Of a DNA stretch of 64,000 bases, positions 10,530-24,000 are shown one piece after another (positions within the stretch are counted from its first letter, which is position 1; the number at the start of each line of letters is the position of its first letter). The stretch is from the NCBI GenBank assembly GCA_037783545.1, contig JBBELK010001000.1, forward strand, positions 682,001 to 746,000, written 5' to 3'. The stretch comes from Henricia sp. BOLD:AAB3569. Taxonomy: Eukaryota > Echinodermata > Asteroidea > Spinulosida > Echinasteridae. Position numbers and translations under genes: made by a program. The notes beneath the pieces were generated by a model. The model saw only the letters and a list, made by a program, of their open reading frames with translations, was not told where the DNA came from and ran no database searches.

Positions 10530-12950
10530 TTTTCTTGTTGTGGTCTGTATGTCAGTTTGTGACGTATTCTACCTCAATGCTTTGGAAACTTCTTTTCATG
10601 GCATGTTTTTAGTCAAGGCATCTGTGGCAAGAAGACAGTTGTGTGCAAACTTGTTTAAGTCTAGCACGTTTCGGGTAAGAATTTACAAGTCGGACGTCAC
10701 TTTTTTATTTTTATTTTTAACTTAAAATGATTTATTAGACATCTGAAAGTCCAGATCTAAGAGAAAAAAAAAAAACAGAATTTGGCTGGGAAAATATATG
10801 AAGATTTTATTTAGAAAAACATTTGGAACAACATTTTTTAGCCACTCTCATAGGTTTTGAGCATTAGGCCCAAGGTGATGTCTGACATGTACTTTCCAGG
10901 TTTTATTTTCCTCACTAACTGAGAAGATAGAGAAAATGCTCCATCTGTAGTGGTATGTAAAACATCACACAAGCAGAACATTTTTCTGTGCAATTCTAAA
11001 ATGGTAGAAAAACAGAAAGAAACATCGACTCGCAAAAATTGGGTTAGTATAAAGGTTTCCCATGATGGTCCACATTCACACCAGTCTTTCCATATTGTGT
11101 TTCAAAGCCACAGACACCTTGACTATAGGCTGATTTTTAGCTAACTGGACTCCCGCTGTAGATTTGTATTGAGTCCCTTTTTATCTCTATAAGACCTTGT
11201 AAACAGCACCACGGAGGTTGAAAATAGCGAAGTAACTTTTTTGACTTCGTGTGCAGTAGACCTTTTGAAAAAGAGGTGACATTTGAAAAATATCCTGCTC
11301 CCAGAAAAATAAGACTCGAACGAAATTCCACATTTTTTTGGCCCTTGAATTTTTTCACATTTTCTACAGTAATTGATATAATAGAGAGGTTTCGCAAGGT
11401 GACGGTTACGGATATGATAACGGTAACCGTTCACGTCGATGCGCACACTGAACTGTATTTCGCACTGTGTGAATGTACGTGTACATATCTGCTAAATCTG
11501 CTCTGCGCTTGGCTTTGTTTTCAACAGATTTTCCTCGCTTTCACAGGGGCATCACACATTAAATTTGATCTATATTCACGGATTATACATCAAAAAGAAA
11601 CAAAATGCATACAACTTATTAATCCATCACAGATAAAGCGAAAAATCTGCATAACCGGTATCAATTTTTATGCTACGCGTATGAAAACATGTGTACTACA
11701 GTTACGCGTCACTCGTAGCACATAAAGTCATGACGTAGCGAAAACTCTCTAATAAAACATATTGATGACTGTTATCAGATATGCCTCATTACATGTACGG
11801 TACATCATTAAGTGTACAAAACATGAAAAAATTCAAGGCCGGAAAAAAAAATAACATTTTTGTTTAAGTCTATTTTCTTCTGTGAACAATATAGTTTAGC
11901 CTCTCAAATGCAAATTTGCAGAGGGCGCAAAGTTTTTCTGTTTTGGAAGTCACTTTATAGGACTCGACTGGAAAGTGAAAAAATTAGTGGAGTATTTCCA
12001 CTGCCTTTCTTGCCTTATGTAATCATTCTATATAATCAAAAGAGATAATTTATGTTGCTTCCCTACCTATGAGTGTAATTTTAAGTGTATTCAATTGTGC
12101 AGTGCTTTGTGCAAAATGCTTATGTGTGTGTGTGACTCGTTTTTAACCTTGTGTATTCTATTTAAATTTTTATTATTTTAGAAAGTAAATTTTAAACGTG
12201 GTTGAGGATAATCATGAAATTAGACTACATTTTGGGAAAGAAAAAGTAATTTTACACATGCAAATTATATTGCTCATTTTGGGAATCAAGTGCAAGCATT
12301 CCATTAACATTTGAGAGCACACAAAAAGAAATACAGATATGCAAATATACCGAGAAAATGTTCTCTTCAATCAAAATTTGAACATTTCTTTTGTAATTAC
12401 GTTGACATCAAAATCAACTAACGGCTCATTATGCATAACTGCATAAAGCTTCTGTGTGCTGAAAACGCCCACTGCTTTTTCAATCAAAAAATTGAGAAAC
12501 AAAATTTGCATTTCTTTTGTTGCCCGATATATTTCTGCAATTCTTCAGTTTACGAAAATTGACAAAATGTCTGAAATTAATGTCTTTCTCTCAGACAAAC
12601 GTCTAACATGACTTTATGCTACACACCAAATAAATTATCTTTTCAAACTTCAACCGAAAACTCGGTTATAGTGGACACACAATCTGTTAATAGTTCACTC
12701 AAGTGTCCTGAGTAAACATAATAGGTCTTTCACATTGTAATGATGACACTACGCATTCCAGGAAACGTAATGTAATTTAGGCCTGCCTACCAACATAAAT
12801 AGCCTGTAGAAAATCCCAGTTTGTTGATTTAATGCTATCATTGTCAATACCCAAACAAGAAACCGAAACTAGAGGATCGTTGGAAAAATTAAAAAAAAAC
12901 TTGAGTGTTTGATAAGGTGCAATATTAACTACATTCTGCCAAAGACTAAA
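10530..12950. other. Intergenic, no gene recognised
   Basis: AT-rich. The longest open stretches (11249-11725 +, 11141-11446 -) overlap on opposite strands and show no domain. A TTTTTCGGCCTTGAATTTTT-like motif here recalls the mariner-like element at 12951. Nothing else is supported. Confidence 0.5.
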
Positions 12951-13185
12951 TATACACTGCTCACAAAAAATAGGACTCAAATGAATATTTTTTTCGGCCT
13001 TGATTTTTTAAAGTGTTTTCTACAGTAATTTAATGAGGCATGTCTGTTGTGTTTTTTTTAATCACTCATCAGGTATACCCTATTATATAAATTATTGCAG
13101 AAAAATTCAAGGCCGAAAAAAAATAATGGAAATTAAAAAAAAATTCATTTGCGTCTTATTTTTGTTTTGAGCAGTATACATCATT
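12951..13185. mobile_element. Tc1/mariner-like MITE
   Basis: TATACACTGCTCACAAAAAA at left and the inverse of TTTTTGTTTTGAGCAGTATA at right, then AGGACTCAAATGAATATTT in both arms. TA at each edge fits a TA target duplication. Confidence 0.75.
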
Positions 13186-13514
13186 GAAAGTAATTATATA
13201 AATTTCATTATTAATCAGCTGCCAGTTGTAAGAGTTAAATCCTGCCCCTCTTTCGATTTAGATATTGTGAGGAATTTATAAAGTAAAATCATTCGGTTGG
13301 CCAGCCACCCTGAGTTTGTATTCATGTCATAGTGCACTAAACTAATTGACCGTTCCCCTTTTTACAGATTTGCATCCTGTTTTGCTTGCAGTGCCTATTT
13401 ATCATGCAGACCGTTTGATTATATAATTCTTTGCCTCCTGTAAAAAATGCTTTAGCAAAAGTCAGATTGACAGATTTTGGAAGTTTCAAACTATTCACTA
13501 CACATTAGAATTTA

Positions 13515-13800
13515 AAGGCCCTGTAGATGATCTGTATTTGAGCGATTCTGCAAATAAAACCATTATAAATCAACAAACTCATCCGAAGAAATTTCAGCAT
13601 TTTGAACCGCGTAGATGCGAACCAAAAATAAGTAAATAGTTTGCAAACGATCTAAATAATTTAATCTTTACGGATTATTTTCTGGTAAAATTAAATGGGT
13701 AGTTGCTATTAATTTAATCTTTACTTTCAGAACTTTTCCCCTGTAAACTCGTTGATTACTTTTTGGGGTCATTGCAAATGATAACTGGGCCTTTAAAGCA
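13515..13800 (+). mobile_element. TTAA-MITE family B, deleted copy
   Basis: Starts AAAGGCCCTGTAGATGATCT and ends TGGGCCTTTAA, but lacks about 220 bp present in the copies at 28628 and 43508. Confidence 0.75.
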
Positions 13801-13929
13801 CAGACTTTCAGTTGTCTACTGTTAATTGTTTTACTATGTATTTATTTCCTAATACAACTGTGAGTGTAACAAAGTACTGTTAGTTAACTAAAAGCGTGTG
13901 CTCATACAACTCTAATCCCTATAATTATT

Positions 13930-14235
13930 TAAACAACGCTGAATGCCGCAATAGGGCGACATTTCAGGAAGACTCTCCCCGGGGACCACCGAAATTTCGG
14001 CAAGAGTCACTCAAAATGACACCTTATTTTTTTACCCGAAGCTTCCAGAGATGCTTCCAGACCGAAGAGAAACAGCCCCAGTCCCAATAAAAATGGTTCT
14101 CGACCTAAAAACAAATGTTTTTTGACCTAAAAAAATTAATTTTAAACTCAAAAATATTAGGGCGACACCAAAATGTCGCCCTAATATAGCTTTTTTACAC
14201 ACGATTTGTCGCCCTATTCTAGCATTAATAGTAAT
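13930..14235. mobile_element. GGGCGACA-family MITE, copy 1
   Basis: Ends TGCCGCAATAGGGCGACA and TGTCGCCCTATTCTAGCA; interior GAAATTTCGGCAAGAGTCAC and an internal inverted pair TTAGGGCGACACCAAAATG / TGTCGCCCTAA. Confidence 0.8.
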
Positions 14236-16070
14236 TTTATTTATTTCGAAAATTATAATGTATGATTCAAACAGCCTATGTATTGTCAGTGGTACGTTCT
14301 AGCAGATCATAGTTTGGATTGAATGTTGAAGTATATAGAGATTTATAAGATGTTTATTACAAAATTCAGGTAATTGTGCATTAAGCTAGTAAAATTTTTA
14401 GCAAAAATACTTTTAATGATCCTATTTTAAATCTAGAGTAATGTTTCTTTGCAGCAACGTCTAAAAATGGTGCATACATATTGACACTAACGGAGGGTAA
14501 ATTAATTTCTTTTTTTAAATTTAATAGTTATTTAGCATAGAATTATGAAAAAACAAACAAAATTAACCAGTACTCTTTGGTTTAAGGAAAATTTATCTCC
14601 CCCCTAAAAAACAATTTGTGCAATTAAAAAACATTATAATCAGCATTAAAACTACGCATTTCAGAAGGTTTTATGAAGGTTTTAATGTCTCTTCCGAAGA
14701 ATTATTATTATAGACTTCTTGGGGGTGGGGGGAGATGGTCAGAGTTGTGGGTTTTTTTTTGGAGGCTGGTATAATAATAATAATAATGAAAATTTATATT
14801 GCGCCGGTATCCATCAAAAAGGTTAGCTCTTTCACTATGACGCACCACTTACAGCGGCTCGGAAATGGTCTGCTTTCGGCACGAACCCCGCTACCAATGG
14901 CTCGCCTTGTACACAAACAATTCTGCAGCCGATTTCATGAAACCTTACGCACTGCATAAGCTCCATGACATTCCTGCGATAAATACATGCAAGCTATGAG
15001 GCTTATGCCATTTTCAAAAGTTGCACAAGCTATACGCACATTTTCTTTAAATCGGCTGCTGGCTTTTAAATTATAATAGTAATACATGTATCATTAAATT
15101 CTTTAGTAAAATATTCATATCAGTTGGAGCATTGGGGCCTATTTCTTAAAGGCAGTACACATGATTGGTATTTCGAAGAATCAGAAATGTTCACAGATTT
15201 ACCTATTACTTACACGATATAAACATGATGACGGCAGAAAACTTCCCCTGAAATGGTTTTGTCTGAAGTGCTATAGTCTTTGAGAAATGAGCAAAACAAT
15301 TATTTTTCGTCTCACGAGACGTAAATTCAATTCGCCCCAAAACCACTTCGCCCAAGTGCCATTTCACCCCAAATCACTTCGTCCACAGGCTGTGGTTCAG
15401 GGGCGAAATGACTGCAAACTTTTTTTGACTGTTTTCTCAAAAGTTAGACGACGTACGGAGCTGGTTTTTGCTCAGGTTGGTTTTAATCATGCATATCTTC
15501 AATCACACAGGGGGATAAAACTATTTGTAACAGCTTACCAATCATGTATACTATCTTTAAATCATGAACATCACAACATTTATGAAGCAATACACTTTGT
15601 AAATTTGGTTTTTTATTATGTTTTTAAAAAAATGTTTTAGCCAAGTGTGCTTTTAATACCGTCATGATTATGTGTAGTCTTAATAAACCTTGATCTTGCC
15701 CACAATAGGGAATGAAGAAATAAAATCAGTCTATGTTCAAGTAACAAGTGTGTTCATTTATTGATATTGTACATGTAACATTACTGAAAAGATCATGGCA
15801 CATGATTAGCCTTGCTGGCTACTGCCTACAGTAGGGTCTGGACTGAATCAATTTGACTTATGTTGATGCTGTCTGCACATCTGCACATGTAAATTTTCCA
15901 TTTTTATCTTTTAAATGGACAATAAATAAATGAATTGAATTGAAACCAAATGTTTAAATATTCGGTTTTTATTTTATAGATTTTCTTGTTCAGTTTTAAC
16001 AAAGTACCTCCCAAGTTCGTTTCAAATGCATTCGTTTTAGCGCAAATTAAATGCAGTTTGGCATCATCCT
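14235..16070. other. Intergenic, no gene recognised
   Basis: AT-rich, with an AAT microsatellite and retroelement-tail-like segment at about 14770-14825 (ATTGCGCCGGTATCCATCA, also at 6175-6245), and short repeats of ACTTCGCCC/CATTTCACCCC near 15330-15400. No exon-like signal. Confidence 0.5.
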
Positions 16071-16072
16071 TC

Positions 16073-16422
16073 AATGCATAGTTCCGACCTGTCAATCAAG
16101 CCGAACCACAGAGCTAGCAGACAGCACCAACATAAGTCAAAGTGCATTGCATCACAACAATTACGCGATTTTCTACCCATATACAGTTTGTACATGTTGT
16201 ATGCAGTGATCCGGGTGAATTTTGGTTTCAATGTTGGGCGATTCGCTGTTCAAAGGTAGGAATGCGAATTTTTATGAATATAATGGCATCCCTGCATTAC
16301 TAGCCCTTTTCTCCAATGAATCTGTGCTTTCCATGTCGAGTCCCGTTTCGCGATGGCTTGTGAGCACATAGCAACAGTATCTAAGGGGCGGGGTTAACTA
16401 AGCAATCTCGGAACTATGCATT
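16073..16422. mobile_element. MITE, second copy of the ATGCATAGTTCCGA family
   Basis: Same ends and shared interior (GAGCTAGCAGA, GTGATCCGGGTGAATTTTGG, GGGGCGGGGTTAACTA) as 5549-6000, about 100 bp shorter. Intergenic. Confidence 0.8.
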
Positions 16423-17145
16423 ATTCAAAGAGAGCATAATAAAAAGGTGACAAACTTCCCCATGCTTGACAAACCGACGTCCTAGAACAAAATCAATACA
16501 CAACACTTCTTTAGTGGGTTGAGTTTCGATCTTGTTCTAAACTTCCAGGAGGCCGGTAGTTTTCAAAGTCTGCATGTGTCAATGGAGTGGGTTGCATACC
16601 TACTTGTAAACATTTTATTTGATGCTTGGTGCTCATCACACATGTGGAATAAGATTTGCAAAATCTGAGGATAGAATATTATTTTGGTTTTTGAAAAACG
16701 AATATTCGGGTTTGGAGGTAATCAGTTTCTCCAAACCCTAGCCTTTAGTGTAGGCATCCGCAACCAGAGTGTTTCCATAGCACATGATGAAAGACTGGTG
16801 CTCTTGGACTACTGGTGTTACAGATGTATTTCTTACTACTGGTAACCAGTTTCTATGAGCTTATGTTTGTTTCTGTAAACTTGATGTGCGAAAAAGAGAC
16901 ATTGAGATTTGGAGTTAAACATAATCAACTTGGGCGGAAATTTTCTTTTTGCAATTCTGTGATTTTCAGAGTGTTTTTCTTTCCACTCCCATTTTCACTC
17001 CACACTGCTTTGTCTCAAAGGGATGCGCATCAAATTTATGCACAAAAAGGCTCAGTGTGAATCTACCTTTCTTATTGATTTTGGTACATGTAGACGATTA
17101 CATGTTCGTGTACATGTATATATTGAGCTCGTGCCAATGACATCA

Positions 17146-17338
17146 TTTTGGGAGTCAAATAATGCCGCGTCGTTGTGGAAGCAATGTGCGTGCGCGTTGT
17201 GTGTGTCCATAGCGTGCGTAATGCGCAATGCTAAGGCTCCCATTGGTGAATTAAACCACATTACGTCCACCAGAGACACACACAGCGCGCACGCACATCG
17301 CTTCCACAATGACTCAGCATTATTCGACTCCCAAAATG
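17146..17338. mobile_element. ~190-bp palindromic MITE
   Basis: CATTTTGGGAGTCAAATAAT at left pairs with ATTATTCGACTCCCAAAATG at right; next stem GTTGTGGAAGCAATGTGCGTGC against its near-complement. Lies 550 bp downstream of the ZRANB3 stop. Confidence 0.85.
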
Positions 17339-17880
17339 GCGTATTTGCATGTGTTCAAAGAGGGTCAATACAGAGAAAAAATGCTACTGTAGAAGAAATG
17401 GTAGACATCGGGTTGTAGTCAAGTCCTTCACAAGTCCACCACAAGTCTATGGGTCCTAATCCAAGTCACAAGCTATTCAAATAAACTCCAACAAATGCAT
17501 TCTTTTGTGCGTGTTCATCCTTTGCTTCTTGTTACTGGACTTGTGATTTTATCGGCTCTGGACTTGTGATGAAAGACTTATGATGGACTCGACTACAACA
17601 TAGACATATGTAGACATATATCTAACATGCTTGGTAAAGTGAGAAGAGCGGGCTTCTTCAATGAACATTAGCAAATTGCACCTTGTTTCAGAAACCATAT
17701 ATTTGCACTAGCTGGCACTCTAATGCCTCAAAATTCCATTTAAAATATTTAAAAACGGAATTCAAAACTTCCAACATTTCAAGCTTACTCTTAGTATGGA
17801 AGTAAGGTGAGAACAATACCAGAACTGTTTGTTCTCCAAAATGCTTACTGAAGAAGTTTCTAAATTGGCAAGAATCTTGG

Positions 17881-18060
17881 TCAAGGTTTAAAGAATGACC
17901 TGATGTCTGGAATTCCGGCCGCTTTGTGTCGATTTCGTCGCCGCGTATTCTGCTCAGCCGTGACTTTATCATGGCACAAGACACACAGCGTGCGGTAGTT
18001 ATCCAGCGAACACAGCCCGCCTCCCTCCGCTACTGGTACGATGTGGTCAGCATGCCAAAA
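17881..18060 (-). CDS. ZRANB3: ZRANB3 exon 21 (HNH core, C-terminus)
   Basis: Residues 1287-1345 and [36 protein letters not shown] residues D1291-H1292, N1307, H1316 with Cys 1312/1315. The end, [11 protein letters not shown], replaces the vertebrate C-terminal APIM (RFLVK) with a second DIRSFF motif. Acceptor tgttttctag. Lies 2.8 kb from exon 20. Confidence 0.94.
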   Translation of the reverse strand, partial: FWHADHIVPVAEGGGLCSLDNYRTLCVLCHDKVTAEQNTRRRNRHKAAGIPDIRSFFKP

Positions 18061-21000
18061 CTAGAAAACAACATCATCAGCAACAAAATAATTTAACAGG
18101 AAAACTATCTGTGTAGTCTAATAAGTTGTGAGAAGTATGATACTAGTTGTTGGAAAATGAGCAGCTGTGTTTTGCAGTTTTTTTAATTTTAAAAATCATA
18201 TTTATATTCAATGCTTATTGAGGTTGTCAAATTTTAAGCCCCAGAATATATTATTAGATTGATTCTTAATAGAGCCTTTGCACCAGCGGCCATGACAGGG
18301 GGCAAGTTTTCATATTGAAATGATGTGACAATAGATCCACAAAGTGCCTACTCGTGCATGACGCACGGTGACAATGTGACTGCCCCCTGTCACGGCCATC
18401 CATGCAAAGTATTAGTATTAGGGAATCGCTTGCCCTTTTACTACATAAATCATCAGCTCGGTATGCTCAGTGCTTTCCTCAGAGCAGTGTTAACAATTTG
18501 AAGTATGCTTGGGGCGTGTTTGTTTCGGACGGATCCAGATTCAGATCTGCGCAGATCCAATTCACGTGACTTGAATTCCTAGTTGAGTGCAGTTACGTTT
18601 GTTTCTGCGCGTAAAATAACTCGGGATCTAGATTCGGATCTGTCGTGAAACAAACACGCCCTTAGATGGGACACAAACACGCCCTTAGATGGGACACAAA
18701 CACATGACCTCTTGCATTCTAGAACACACTTCTTAACCACCTGACCAATGAGCAAGCTGGGTCAATTTCTTGGAGCTGTTTAGCTTTTCAAAAAAGCTTT
18801 TCGACAAAAGTTTGCAGAGTACCAGTAAAATGCAATACAAATGACATAAGATTTTAGATGGTAACCCATTTTACTACCGTAATTTTCGGAATATAAGCCG
18901 CGGCATATACGTTGATTTTGCCCCTAAAAAAGTTCCCTGCGGCTGAAAGACCGGGCGACTTATACGCCAAGTTATGAAGAAAACAAAAACTCTGTTTGCT
19001 AGGATAGGGCGACAATTTGTGTGTAAAAAAGCTGTATTAGGGCGACACGCTCAATAGGGCGACAATTTGGTGTCGCCCTAATATTTTTGAGAACCATTTT
19101 TATGAGGTCTAGAACTGTCTTTTGGAAGCTTCGGGTAGAGAAATTTGGTGTCAGTTTGGTTGATTCTTCCCGAAATTTCGGTGGTCCCCGGGGAAAGGCT
19201 TCCCTAATTGTCGCCCTATTGCTGCATCCAGAGTTTTTGTAAGAACTCTGGATGCCGCAATATTTCATTTATTTATTCGTCCATAATAAATGGATATTTT
19301 GATTTCAATAGGGCGACATTTAGGGAAGACTCTCCCCGGAGACCGAAATTTCGGCAAGAACCACTCAAAATGACACCTTATTTTTTAGCCAAAGCTTCCA
19401 AAAATGCTTCCAGACTATTAAAGAGAATTGGTTCTAGACCTAATAAAAATGGTTCTCGATTTAAAAAAAATGGTTTTTGACCTAAACAAATGATTTATTA
19501 GGGCAAATAAATATTAGGGCAACACCAAAATGTCGCCCTATTGAGCATGTCGCCCTAATATAGCTTTTTTACACACAAATTGTCGCCCTATCCCAGCATC
19601 CATAGTTTTTGTAATTACTATCAATGCTAGAATAGGGCGACAAATCGTGTGTAAAAAAGGTATATTAGGGCGACCTGCTCAATAGGGCGACATTTTGGTG
19701 TCGCCCTAATATTTTTGAGTTTAAAATTAATCTTTTTAGGTCAAAAACCATTTTTTTTAGGTCGAGAACCATTTTTATTGGGACTGGAGCTGTTTCTCTT
19801 CGGTCTGCGACCATCTCCGGAAGCTTTGGGTAAAAAAATAAGGTGTCATTTTGAGTCACTCTTGCCGAAATTTCGGTGGTCTCCGGCGAGAGTCTTGCCG
19901 AAATGTCGCCCCATTGCGGCATTCAGAGTAGTTTAAACAACGCTTTACAGGGCGTTACATGGACATGTATCAGTATATATGCATTTCTAAAGTAAATTAC
20001 GTTTGTGAGAAATCAACTGACACAGACTATTAAAAGTTAAATGTGTAAAACTAGATGTGATGTAACGTATGATGTCATGCATGCCACGTACTAGATTTGC
20101 AGGTAGGCATAACCCATTTCTTCGTTGATTACCGTCGAGAGAGATTTTCCCGCCGTCTGATTATTTTATCTCCCCCGGCAGCTCATTAAATTTTGTCACC
20201 AGAAACGTGCACATCCTATTAAAGTGTAACCCTTCCTAAAACGAATCTTAGCATTTTGTGAAAATGACTGGTGGTGTCTGTCAAACGTGGCCCACTCTGA
20301 AAAAAGGTAGTACAAGTCGCGCAGGCTAGGTCGAGTTTTCGCGACCATAAGTAGAAATCTGTGGCGGATCTATGCTCATTAAAATACCAAACACAATGGA
20401 AATTCCAGGCCGTATCTGGGGACTGCCAGGAATTTTCATTGTGTTTTTGTATTTTAACGAGCGTGGATTTGCCATAGATTTCTACTTATGGTCGCAAAAA
20501 ATTGACCTAGCCTGCGCAACTTATAGTACCTTTGGAAAGAATTCCATTTAATGGTCGCCTCTTATTCTCCTTATAATGACTTAATAACCACAAAAACGTG
20601 TAAATATGTTAAAGGGAAGTGATTTTAGGAGTGAAACCATTCAACAATTTCCTTGAAAATACCTAAAACTTTTTCTGCCTTGTTCCATAGACTTAACACA
20701 CGGTGTCTCAGTGGCGACCAGTAAATGGAATTCATACCCTACCTTTTTCCAGAGAGGGTCACAAATGGTCAGTTTAAATCATTAACCACAACTAAACAAA
20801 GTATTTATTTCCGTTTCCTATTTTTAATCGCGACACCTTCCAAGTAATATAAAACCAAGATGGTGTTTTACCTGGCCTGACGATGGGTTCCGGATGATTT
20901 CATTGAGTCGTTGAGTTGATATCTTAGATAGAGTACTATTCTCCAGTAGTTCCTTCCTCTGGGCTTTAGAGGCATCTCTGAATGGACCAAGAAGGCGATA

Positions 21001-24000
21001 ATTAAAAACCTGCACTTGAGCAAAGTGCTTGGAATTAGCCAAAAGTCCGAGGTTCATGTTAAGGGGGCGTCCAAAGTTGTCAACATTTTCACAGTTCTAC
21101 AAAGCGTAGGAAGGGGGAGGGGGATTGAGGGCCGTAAACGACTTTACATGCACTGTAAAATGTTGACATTTTACAGTAGTGACAAAAATAATTATGTTGA
21201 TAGGTAGTATTTCAGGGGTAGGGAGGGGGGTCTTGAAAAATACTACACTCTGTAGAACTGTGAAAATGTCGACAACTTTGGACCATGTTTCTCTCAAATT
21301 CTATCTGGTTATTTCATTTTCATTGTGAATAGGCAACATGCCAAATATTGTGTTGGATACTATACTGAAACGCAACAGAAACTTACCACTTGTTTAAAAT
21401 GTAATGAAATTGTAACAGTTCAAAAAAAACAACCCAACAATTGCTAATTGAAACATTGGCATTTTATTGATGACATGTCAAGTTTTTGACCAAGATTTGT
21501 TTGTTCTACAGTAAAGAACAGAAGAGGGTGCGATGTCAGTCCCCTTTTAATAGCGTGTGTGGCCACCATTGATTTGGATACAGGCAGTGCATCGTCGGTG
21601 CATACTGCCTACCATGTTGCTTGAAATGCCCATTTTGCACTGGCCTTTTTAAAACCAACACCAAGACATCGCGTGCAGCTCATTACAATCATCCCATACC
21701 CCTTGGCTAATCACCGACAGTCAAAACAGCTGTGCCATGAAGTGACCATTGAAGGTTCAAGTGACCTTCAGACACCGTTTGGTCTGACAGTGAGGACACT
21801 ATTGTCCACAAATAAGTTCACACATTACTACACGCAGTATTATTGTTGCTATTTAAAGGTTTAAAATGTGGTAAGTTTCATTTGCGTTTCAGTATATATA
21901 CGCAGTTGCATATCAATGTAGCACTAAGAATAAACAATGCTGTTTGTAAAAGACAGTCAAAGAATGAGAAATTTGAAATTCTACTTTTTTATTAATTATT
22001 ACATTTATACAGCGCACATTCCATATGGATATGTTCACATGCGCTGCACATTATAATGGGTTATATGAAGCCAAATATCTTCCACCTAAACATCGAGATA
22101 CATAGGTGGATGGCCCCTTTGGCAGCCAACGGCCAGAGACACCGGAGAATCCCCTCACTCTTTACGAAAGAGTGTTCTCGAATCTTTAAGTGTATTACAC
22201 AACACACTGGACCAACGGATTTACATCCAGGGATGCCAGTGGCTCTTACCTTCAGGGCCGGAAAAAAAATCCACTATGCATGTACACGTACGTACGTACG
22301 TGTGCACACAGCCTTGCCAGCACCTGTACATGTACAGTGTGCAATGTCACCGGCACCACTGCTGTATGGATACAGCGCCCTCTATAGTCTATGTACTTCT
22401 GATCAATAGTCTGGTTTCGTGGCACTTTAGCCGTGAATGATTATGGCCGGGATACAGACATACTGCACGTGTGCAAATCATGTACATAGGCTGTACATAC
22501 ATGTAGTATACATGACATAGGGCATATCCGGACATCGTTGATCAGTAAGTGAAACAATTTTCCACGTTTTTTTGGACTTGAAGAGTTGAAAATAAGATTT
22601 CTGGCCGTTTATTTTTCCGACCTAGAAAAAGGCTTTGCCGTATTTCTTTTTCAGAAAAATAAGAAAAAGCCGGAATTCCGGCAATACTAGGAAGACTGGC
22701 ATCCCTGTACAACTCTTCCGAAGAATGGAGCAAGTGTGTTTAAGGGCACAGGTACCACGGCTGAGTATTGAACCCGCAACCCCAAGATTTCACCCATGAC
22801 CCAAACCGCTCGGCCATAGTACCCCACACGGTACTTGGCACGCCGAATGTTGAAGCAAAATATTGACTTAAAACCCGAGGTCATAGCCACAACTTGGTAT
22901 GATTGGCGTACCACCGAGTTGGGATTGGGATGCAGTATGCATGGGGAATACCATGCGTTCAACGTTTTCGGCACGCTGGTATGGCCTATACTGGCGTACG
23001 TATTGTAATACTAAATGCGTCCCAGGCCTCGAACCAAGGACTTTTATCCCAAAGGGCCAATGTTCAGCATATCCAGTTGACAATTAGGCCCCCACAACCC
23101 ATTTGGTCCACTGACATACTTGACAAGATTGCAGAGTTCCTGTGCATTGAGTCCACAGAGCTGACACACGCCATGTTCCGCTTCCAGAAGCTGCTGACGG
23201 ACGTACTTGCTGTTTTTCCAACGGACCTTCAAACATAGATTACAGGATTGGAAAAGTATTACAAATAGCATATGTGTGATAAAAACCGACCTGTTAATAA
23301 ATCAGCTGAGTACCTCACCCATGTTATGAGAAAACAATGAAAAACAGTGCCTATGCTTTTAAGATATTGTGCGAAGCGACCGTCCTATTTAGGCCGTAAT
23401 ACCACAACTGTCAGGGAACTAGTTTTGTTCTCGTGGCCAGACCAGCTGGGGATGCTCGCCCAACAGGTCTGCGGCACATGCGATGAGAGTTCAGCGCTGA
23501 TTGGTTGAACGCGATGCCCATTCATGAGCCATCGTTGATAGGATGTACACTGCTATTGGCCATGCGATCAAACCAGCTTGCTGCCATAACAATAGAGCGC
23601 GCCAAAAGATCGTGCCAAAAGATCGTGCGATATGACGCAGCATTTTATTTTTGTTTTATTTATTTACCACATCCAACAGCGGAGGGACCGCCAATTACAG
23701 CAAGTGTGGTTGAGTGCCTTGCTCAAGGGCACAGGTGCCACAACCCGTCACGGCCCGGAATCGAACATACATTCTAGTACTATATAGCACAGGAACTTAA
23801 GTTCGACGCACTAGACCGCTCGGCCATAACACCCCACAAAGCATGGCGCTATATACAATGCAGCTACTCGACTCCGTCGGTGTTTCAAATGCTATGCGGT
23901 ATACTGCATTTGACCGAGATTGGGAGGGAATTCTTCGTGTTTGATGAGGGACGATGCAATAAAGATGTGCCAGTTACTACGGTAAACATGAACCTGTAAT

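Noticed and set aside
11249-11725. 158-aa plus-strand gene
   Set aside because: Low-complexity, no domain, opposed by equally long frames on the other strand, and contains mariner-like repeat sequence.
22056-22409. 117-aa plus-strand gene
   Set aside because: Runs across the junction of a SINE and the hAT-like MITE.
23120-23238. Plus-strand frame near ZRANB3 exon 19
   Set aside because: Shadow of exon 19; the minus strand carries conserved EHGVCQLC and splice sites.
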